From Desulfobacterales bacterium (GTDB lineage: Bacteria > Desulfobacterota > Desulfobacteria > Desulfobacterales > Desulfobacteraceae), in assembly GCA_022361535.1 (NCBI GenBank), contig JAKSAU010000001.1:1-19143 (forward strand): a DNA stretch of 19,143 nucleotides, in the 5' to 3' direction. This document shows positions 14,313-19,143 of the stretch, in pieces (the stretch's first letter is position 1; each line of letters begins with the position of its first letter). A model generated the notes under the pieces. That model saw only the letters and a program-made list of their open reading frames with translations, ran no database searches and was not told the DNA's origin. The position numbers and the translations under genes are program-made.

Positions 14313-15089
14313 TTGGGCATCACACTAGAAAATATCCGCTTTTCATATGGAGCCCAAACTATCCTGAAGGACCTGTCCTGCAGCTTTAAAGGAGCTGGAT
14401 TCCATAGCATCTTGGGTCCCAACGGCAGCGGAAAAACAACACTGCTTGATATTGTCTCCGGCTTTTTGCGGCCTGATCAGGGTGGCGTCTTTTTGGACGA
14501 CACTCCGATCACCAGGATTCCTAAAAAGCAACTTGCCAGAAATATAGCCCTTGTTTCACAAAATTTCTCTGTTAATTTTCCATACACGGTTCAAGAAATC
14601 ATCCTAATGGGCAGGCACCCTTATATCGACAGGTTCTCCCATCCAACCAAGGAAGATTATCACATGGCAGATACGATTATGCAAAGAACCGGGGTTGACC
14701 ATTTAAAAAACCGGAAAATAACAGAATTATCAGGCGGGGAAAAGCAACGGTGTGTGTTTGCAAGAGCTCTTTGCCAGGACACTCCGATACTTCTTCTTGA
14801 TGAAGCTTTTTCCAATATGGACATCAGTCACACTCTGCACCTGTTAGCTATACTGAAACAGGAAGTTCACCAGAAAGGCAAAACCATCATCGCAGTTTTA
14901 CACGACCTGAACCTTGCATCGGAATGGTCTGATTCCATGCTGTTTTTAAAAAAAGGAAGTATACTGGCTCAAGGAAATACAACAGACGTTTTTACACAAG
15001 AAGCAATACAAGCAGTATTTAATGTCAACACAAAGGTTGAGTACAATGAATATGTCCAGGCAAAACAGGCTTATTTTAAAGCCTCATAA
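14313..15089 (+). CDS. btuD: Corrinoid ABC transporter ATP-binding protein
   Basis: A 258-residue cytoplasmic ATPase that powers the adjacent permease. Visible motifs are Walker A GPNGSGKT (35-42), Q-loop Gln83, signature LSGGEKQR (139-146), Walker B ILLLDE (159-164) and the switch His197 (VLHDLN). The start is TTG 14313, with GAGG at 14302-14305 inside the last codons of the permease as ribosome site; the first residues GITLENIRFSYG are where such ATPases normally begin, which supports the TTG. The next gene overlaps its 3' end, so the transporter components are translationally coupled. Substrate is assigned from context, as for the permease. Confidence 0.92.
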   Translation: MGITLENIRFSYGAQTILKDLSCSFKGAGFHSILGPNGSGKTTLLDIVSGFLRPDQGGVFLDDTPITRIPKKQLARNIALVSQNFSVNFPYTVQEIILMGRHPYIDRFSHPTKEDYHMADTIMQRTGVDHLKNRKITELSGGEKQRCVFARALCQDTPILLLDEAFSNMDISHTLHLLAILKQEVHQKGKTIIAVLHDLNLASEWSDSMLFLKKGSILAQGNTTDVFTQEAIQAVFNVNTKVEYNEYVQAKQAYFKAS

Positions 15090-16029
15090 GTTGCAAAAAA
15101 TCTGGGTCTTAATCCTGGGTGTGCTGGCTGTACTCCTTTGCCTGACCAGGGTGTGCATTGCCGAAACTGTTGAAGACCACCGCGGTCGGACCTTTAGTTT
15201 TGATAAACCATATAAACGTATCATTTCCTTATATGGTGCCCATACTGAAAACTTATTCTACCTGGGGGCTGCCGATCAAATCATCGGGGTATCAATCAAT
15301 GACGCCTATCCTGAAGAGGTCTCCGGAAAACAACGGTTTTCATATCATGATGACCCGGAAAAATTTCTTTCCACGCGCCCTGACCTTGTATTAATCCGCC
15401 CCATGATTGAAAACGGTTATCCCCAATTTGTAAACCAGTTAAGGTCCTATGGCATTGTTGTTATGTCCTTTCAACCATCTACTATCGATAAGGTTTTTGA
15501 CTATTGGATCACTCTTGGAAAACTGACGGGAAAAAACGCCAATGCCCAGGATTTGGTATCTAATTTCAAAGCAGGCATACAAGAGATAAAAGACAAAACA
15601 CATGAAGTACCCAATAAAAAGAAGGTGTATTTTCAGTCCATCCACAGGAGAATGAAAACCTTTACCCCGGGAGCCATGCCTATTTTTGCTCTTGAAACAG
15701 CCGGAGGTATCAATGTTGCTAAGGATGCAAAAGCCTCCAGAAATACCAATGTAGCCATTTATGGCAAAGAACAAATTTTAGCAAAAGCGCCTGAGATAGA
15801 TGTATTTCTTGCCCAAAAGGGTATTATGAACCCTATCCAGGCCCAAGATATTCTCAATGAGCCTGGATTTCACATTATCAAGGCGGTTAAAGAAAACCAG
15901 ATCTTTCTAATTGACGAAAACATTGTATCCAGACCAGTACCAAGACTTTACCAAGGAATATTAACCATTGGAAAGATTCTCTATCCTGAGATCTTTTCAA
16001 GTATCACCACCCAAGAGGACTTGATATGA
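15046..16029 (+). CDS. btuF: Periplasmic corrinoid-binding protein, BtuF-like
   Basis: About 327 residues. The N-terminus is basic and then hydrophobic (about 18-37), ending in VCIA-ET, a likely Sec signal peptide, with no lipobox. The mature part opens with the Peripla_BP_2 pattern VEDHRGRTFSFDKPYKRIISLYGAHTENLFYLGAADQIIGV and continues with RPDLVLIRP and the second lobe. It would deliver the corrinoid to the permease and ATPase. The gene overlaps the ATPase gene. ATG 15046 was chosen because AAAGG (15032-15036) lies nine bases upstream; ATG 15022, ATG 15052 or TTG 15091 are alternatives. It ends in an ATGA overlap with cbiL. An iron-complex substrate is less likely given the riboswitch. Confidence 0.86.
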   Translation: MNMSRQNRLILKPHKLQKIWVLILGVLAVLLCLTRVCIAETVEDHRGRTFSFDKPYKRIISLYGAHTENLFYLGAADQIIGVSINDAYPEEVSGKQRFSYHDDPEKFLSTRPDLVLIRPMIENGYPQFVNQLRSYGIVVMSFQPSTIDKVFDYWITLGKLTGKNANAQDLVSNFKAGIQEIKDKTHEVPNKKKVYFQSIHRRMKTFTPGAMPIFALETAGGINVAKDAKASRNTNVAIYGKEQILAKAPEIDVFLAQKGIMNPIQAQDILNEPGFHIIKAVKENQIFLIDENIVSRPVPRLYQGILTIGKILYPEIFSSITTQEDLI

Positions 16030-16730
16030 AACCCGCAGGAAAACTATTCGGGGTTGGCGTAGGCCCCGGAGACCCTGAACTGATAACGGTTAAAGCCGTC
16101 AGGGCAATCAAAGAAGCAGACATTATTTTCACGGCAGCCTCAAGCAAGAACGCCTATAGCCTAGCAGTTGATATAGCGTCCCCCTATATCACGGAAAATG
16201 CTGTTATTCGGCAGCTTGGCTTCCCTATGACAAAGCACTCCGATGAAGTGGAGAGCGCCTGGATTGACAATGCCAAAGAAATCGCAGAAGCTTTGAAAAA
16301 CGGGAAAACAGCTGTCTTTCTCACTTTGGGCGATCCAACCACATACTCTACTTTTGGATATATTTTAAAAAAAATGAAATGTATTATGCCTGATGCCAAC
16401 ATCGAGACAATACCAGGCATTACATCCTTCCATGCAGCCGCCGCACGGCTTAACAGAATTTTAGTCGAGGGTGAAGAATCCTTATTAATTACATCCGGAG
16501 CATATGGCGGAGAGCAAATCAGGCGAGTTCAGGGTGTTGAAAATGTTGCCATCGTGAAAGCCTACAAGAATATTAAAGACTTGAATTTGTCACTAAAAGA
16601 AACTGGCCTATATGAAAAAAGCGTTGCTGTTTCAAAATGTGGGCGTCCGCATGAATCTATTACTCATGACATTGATGAACTTGAAACCAGGGTTCCTGAT
16701 TACTGGACACTGATTCTGGCTTCAAAATGA
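16026..16730 (+). CDS. cbiL: Precorrin-2 / cobalt-factor II C20-methyltransferase
   Basis: A 234-residue SAM-dependent methyltransferase of the tetrapyrrole methylase fold that adds the C20 methyl group in corrin synthesis. Features are the N-terminal GVGVGPGDPELIT (9-21), LTLGDPTTYSTFGYI (99-113, where the GDP.TYSTF pattern is characteristic of CbiL/CobI) and ETIPGITSFHAAAARL (127-142). Length agrees with the family. It overlaps the preceding gene by ATGA (16026-16029) and the next one likewise (16727-16730). The operon's cobalt or corrinoid transport genes suggest the anaerobic route, with cobalt inserted early, hence the name cbiL rather than cobI. Confidence 0.92.
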   Translation: MKPAGKLFGVGVGPGDPELITVKAVRAIKEADIIFTAASSKNAYSLAVDIASPYITENAVIRQLGFPMTKHSDEVESAWIDNAKEIAEALKNGKTAVFLTLGDPTTYSTFGYILKKMKCIMPDANIETIPGITSFHAAAARLNRILVEGEESLLITSGAYGGEQIRRVQGVENVAIVKAYKNIKDLNLSLKETGLYEKSVAVSKCGRPHESITHDIDELETRVPDYWTLILASK

Positions 16731-17794
16731 GACAAAAAAAGATTCAGTTTAAAAAACTATGGATTTCTTTAGTGGGCTCCATAGTCATCCTTATTCTTGG
16801 CTCCTGGTTTACAGAAGGCATAACTTCAGGACTTCTGTTTCACAAGCTACTTATTCCTCTTGTGAGACTGATGTGTTTTATCTGCATTGGGCTTGCAGCA
16901 GGGCAAATCATTGAAATGCTTGGTTGGACAAGAGAAGTGGCAGTTTTAGCCCGTCCTTTTTTCTCTTTTTCAAAAATGGGGAACCATTGCAGCGCTGCCT
17001 TTACAACGGCTTTTTTTTCAGGCGCAGCAGCCAATGCTATGCTTTTAGATTTCTATGAAGAAAACAAAATATCAAAGCTTCAATTATTTCTTTCAAATTA
17101 TCTTAACCATTTCCCGGCTTTTTTTCTGCACTTGCCCACGACGATGTTTATCGTTTTGCCGCTAACCGGATTCGCCGGACTGCTATATTTTGTTTTAACT
17201 TTTCTTGCAACCCTGCTTAGAACGCTTCTTGTTCTTTTGTTTGGGCACTTTTACTTAAATTCTCGCACAATTCAAAATTCAGCCATTGATGTCACTGCTA
17301 ACGCTGAAAACAATAATACATCCAGACAGCCTGCCGACTTCAGCACTATTACTACCAGAATAAAAAAAAGACTACCTGCAAGAATAGTCAACATCTGTAT
17401 ATGGGTAATGCCCATTTATACTATTGTTTTTATACTTCACACAAATGGTGCTTTCGACGCTTTAAACAAGGCGTTATCCAGCCATGTCAGGATTGACATC
17501 ATGCCCGTGGAGTCATTATCTATAGTTATGCTCAGCTTTGCTGCGGAGTTTACTTCAGGGTTTGCTGCAGCAGGTGCGCTTATGAACGCTGGGATTCTCA
17601 CGGTTAAACAAACCGTGATTGCTTTACTTCTTGGAAATATACTGGCATTTCCTATCCGGGCTTTACGGCATCAACTCCCAAGATATATGGGCATATTCTC
17701 CCCTAAACTTGGGCTGCAGCTTTTATTGTTCGGACAATTTTTTAGAATCATAAGCCTAATTTTTATAGGGCTTATCTACTATTGGGTGGCTTAA
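16727..17794 (+). CDS. Gate-domain membrane protein of unknown function in the cbi operon
   Basis: A 355-residue integral membrane protein. Helices are visible at about 11-30, 40-64, 90-107, 130-175 (two or three), 218-240, 262-310 (two) and 328-352, with a polar loop at 178-215. The two halves resemble gate/nucleoside-recognition domains (as in SpmA/SpmB or YjiH-like proteins): CSAAFTTAFFSGAAANAML in the first and FAAEFTSGFAAAGALMNAGI in the second share the small-residue pattern. His88, His128 and His135 lie in or near membrane segments. It sits between cbiL and cbiET, linked by an ATGA overlap before and one base after, so it is certainly made with the corrin enzymes. A role in cobalt or corrinoid transport is plausible but unproven. 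Confidence 0.75.
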   Translation: MRQKKIQFKKLWISLVGSIVILILGSWFTEGITSGLLFHKLLIPLVRLMCFICIGLAAGQIIEMLGWTREVAVLARPFFSFSKMGNHCSAAFTTAFFSGAAANAMLLDFYEENKISKLQLFLSNYLNHFPAFFLHLPTTMFIVLPLTGFAGLLYFVLTFLATLLRTLLVLLFGHFYLNSRTIQNSAIDVTANAENNNTSRQPADFSTITTRIKKRLPARIVNICIWVMPIYTIVFILHTNGAFDALNKALSSHVRIDIMPVESLSIVMLSFAAEFTSGFAAAGALMNAGILTVKQTVIALLLGNILAFPIRALRHQLPRYMGIFSPKLGLQLLLFGQFFRIISLIFIGLIYYWVA

Positions 17795-17795
17795 T

Positions 17796-19034
17796 ATGAA
17801 ACCTGTACACGTTATTGGAATCGGTCAGGGTAAAAGAGACTTAACCTTAGCTCATGTCGATCTTATTAATGGTTGCGAACTTTTAATCGGTGGCCAACGG
17901 CACCTTGATTTGTTTCCGGAATATAGTGGTGAAACATTTGTCATAAAAGCCGACTTAAATGCAGTTACAAAACTTATCAAATCGGAGATGAAAGAAAAAA
18001 AAGTGGTTGTTCTGGCATCCGGAGATCCTATGTTCTACGGCATAGGCACCACACTTTCAAAGAGTCTTTCCAAGGAACATCTTGTTATTCACCCGAATAT
18101 ATCTTCCGTTGCAGCAGCATTCTCTATTATTGGCCACCCCTGGCATGATGCAAGAATTGTAAGTCTTCATAGCCGCAATCTAAAGCCATTTAAATTTTCC
18201 GAGCTTTCAGGAGAAGTTAAAGCGGCATTTCTTACCAGCCCTGAAAAAGACCCTGCTTACATTACAAAAAAATTGACAAGCAATGGTCTTCACGACTTTA
18301 AAGTCTGTGTGCTTGAATGCCTGGGTGACTCTGACAATGAAAAAGTTTCATGGTTTGATGATTATAATGAGCTTCTAAACACTGAATTTAACCATCCCAA
18401 TATCGTTATTCTAATCAAATCACCCAAAGAAACTAAAATTGTTCCACATGAAACACACATTGGAATGTCGGATGACACTTACAAGCATTCACAAGGCCTG
18501 ATCACCAAATCTGAAATCAGAGCGCTTGCTATATCAAAGTTACAATTAACCGGCAAAGACCATATTGTCTGGGATGTCGGATCCGGTTCCGGATCTGTAG
18601 GTATAGAGGTCGCAACCTTGGTTCCATGGGGGCTTGTATATGCCATTGAAAAGAACAAACAACGAATTTCCGATATCATCCACAACGTAAAGAACTTTTC
18701 CTTGCCCAACGTTCGAGTACTTAACCAGGACTTCCCTGATGATCACGAGGCGCTTGGAAATCCAGATCGCATTTTTATAGGTGGCGGGGGTAAGGATATT
18801 GAAAACATAATCGACGTCTGTTGTACACGCATTAAAGAACAAGGTGTCATAGTAATAAATACCGTTGTGCTTCAAACCATGGACGCTGCTATAGCTGCTT
18901 TAAATAAGAATGGCTTTGATCCACAGATGATACAGGTACAAATATCAAGATCCAAGCCTATGCCCTATGGCAACCGTATGGATGCTTTGAATCCAGTTTG
19001 GATTATTTCAGGAACCAAACCGCAAGCAAATTAG
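17796..19034 (+). CDS. cbiET: Fused precorrin-6/7 methyltransferase-decarboxylase (CbiE-CbiT)
   Basis: A 412-residue bifunctional enzyme (CobL-type fusion). Residues 1-205 are the CbiE half, a tetrapyrrole methylase with VIGIGQGKRDLT at the start and LASGDPMFYGIG (73-84); it methylates C5. Residues about 225-405 are CbiT, a Rossmann methyltransferase with DVGSGSGSVGIE (260-271) and a later FIGGGGKDIENII; it methylates C15 and removes the C12 acetate carboxyl. Both halves appear intact. It starts one base after the gate protein's stop, and the next methyltransferase begins 11 bases after its own stop. Confidence 0.94.
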   Translation: MKPVHVIGIGQGKRDLTLAHVDLINGCELLIGGQRHLDLFPEYSGETFVIKADLNAVTKLIKSEMKEKKVVVLASGDPMFYGIGTTLSKSLSKEHLVIHPNISSVAAAFSIIGHPWHDARIVSLHSRNLKPFKFSELSGEVKAAFLTSPEKDPAYITKKLTSNGLHDFKVCVLECLGDSDNEKVSWFDDYNELLNTEFNHPNIVILIKSPKETKIVPHETHIGMSDDTYKHSQGLITKSEIRALAISKLQLTGKDHIVWDVGSGSGSVGIEVATLVPWGLVYAIEKNKQRISDIIHNVKNFSLPNVRVLNQDFPDDHEALGNPDRIFIGGGGKDIENIIDVCCTRIKEQGVIVINTVVLQTMDAAIAALNKNGFDPQMIQVQISRSKPMPYGNRMDALNPVWIISGTKPQAN

Positions 19035-19045
19035 GAAACTCTTAG

Positions 19046-19143
19046 ATGACAAAAACAACTTACCCGATTATTTTTGCAGGAGCCGGCCCTGGCGACCCAG
19101 AACTGATGACAATCAAATCAATGAAGGCCATAGAGCGTGCGGA
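19046..19143 (+). CDS. Corrin-ring methyltransferase, N-terminal fragment (probably CbiF/CobM)
   Basis: Only the first 32 or so codons are inside the window. The product opens with TYPIIFAGAGPGDPELMTIKSMKAIERA, the N-terminal SAM-binding loop of tetrapyrrole methylases. GAGPGDPEL at this position, with the operon order after cbiET, best fits precorrin-4/cobalt-precorrin-4 C11-methyltransferase; SUMT (CobA) or CbiH cannot be excluded from so short a piece. AGGAA at 19033-19037 is the ribosome site. Confidence 0.75.
   Translation, partial: MTKTTYPIIFAGAGPGDPELMTIKSMKAIERA

Overview
The window looks like chromosomal DNA from a strictly anaerobic sulfate reducer of the Desulfobacterota, probably near the Desulfobacter/Desulfobacula group. 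This is inferred from moderate GC with AT-rich intergenic DNA, an anaerobic-style (cbi) corrin operon with cobalamin riboswitches, an ADP-forming acyl-CoA synthetase, a PEP-CTERM protein and a two-subunit Na+/solute symporter. No mobile element, CRISPR array, rRNA or tRNA was seen.

Region 1 (1-3989, + strand): the C-terminal part of amidophosphoribosyltransferase (purF, cut by the window edge), a radical SAM protein one base downstream, and a 703-residue ADP-forming acyl-CoA synthetase with fused beta and alpha halves. The three genes could be one operon. Region 2 (3990-4987): an AT-rich gap with a near-consensus sigma-54 promoter, then a secreted C-type-lectin-like protein with a PEP-CTERM sorting tail, closed by a strong terminator.

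Region 3 (5124-10977, + strand): a Cache-HAMP-PAS histidine kinase, a NarL-type response regulator, a regulatory gap with a perfect 22-bp palindrome and repeated AACCTACA/GGTTCA motifs, the small and large subunits of a sodium:solute symporter, a GC-rich hairpin and a Yip1-like membrane protein. The likely reading is that the kinase senses an extracellular organic acid and the regulator controls its uptake system. The acyl-CoA synthetase upstream would fit acetate or a similar acid, but that is inference. A DEAD-box RNA helicase lies convergently at 10989-12233.

Region 4 (12234-19143): two divergent cobalamin riboswitches. The + strand copy (12890-13048) has a consensus-like promoter, a clear aptamer and an intrinsic terminator. 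It precedes a tightly packed operon: FecCD/BtuC-type permease, ABC ATPase, BtuF-like binding protein, CbiL, a gate-domain membrane protein of unknown role, CbiET, and the start of another corrin methyltransferase (probably CbiF/CobM). ATGA overlaps and very short gaps suggest co-translation. The - strand copy (12516-12662) is followed by a terminator and three stacked hairpins but no corrinoid gene, and the next gene on that strand is the helicase. This orphan riboswitch plus hairpin array is the most unusual object in the window. The gate-domain protein inside the cbi operon is the best uncharacterised gene.
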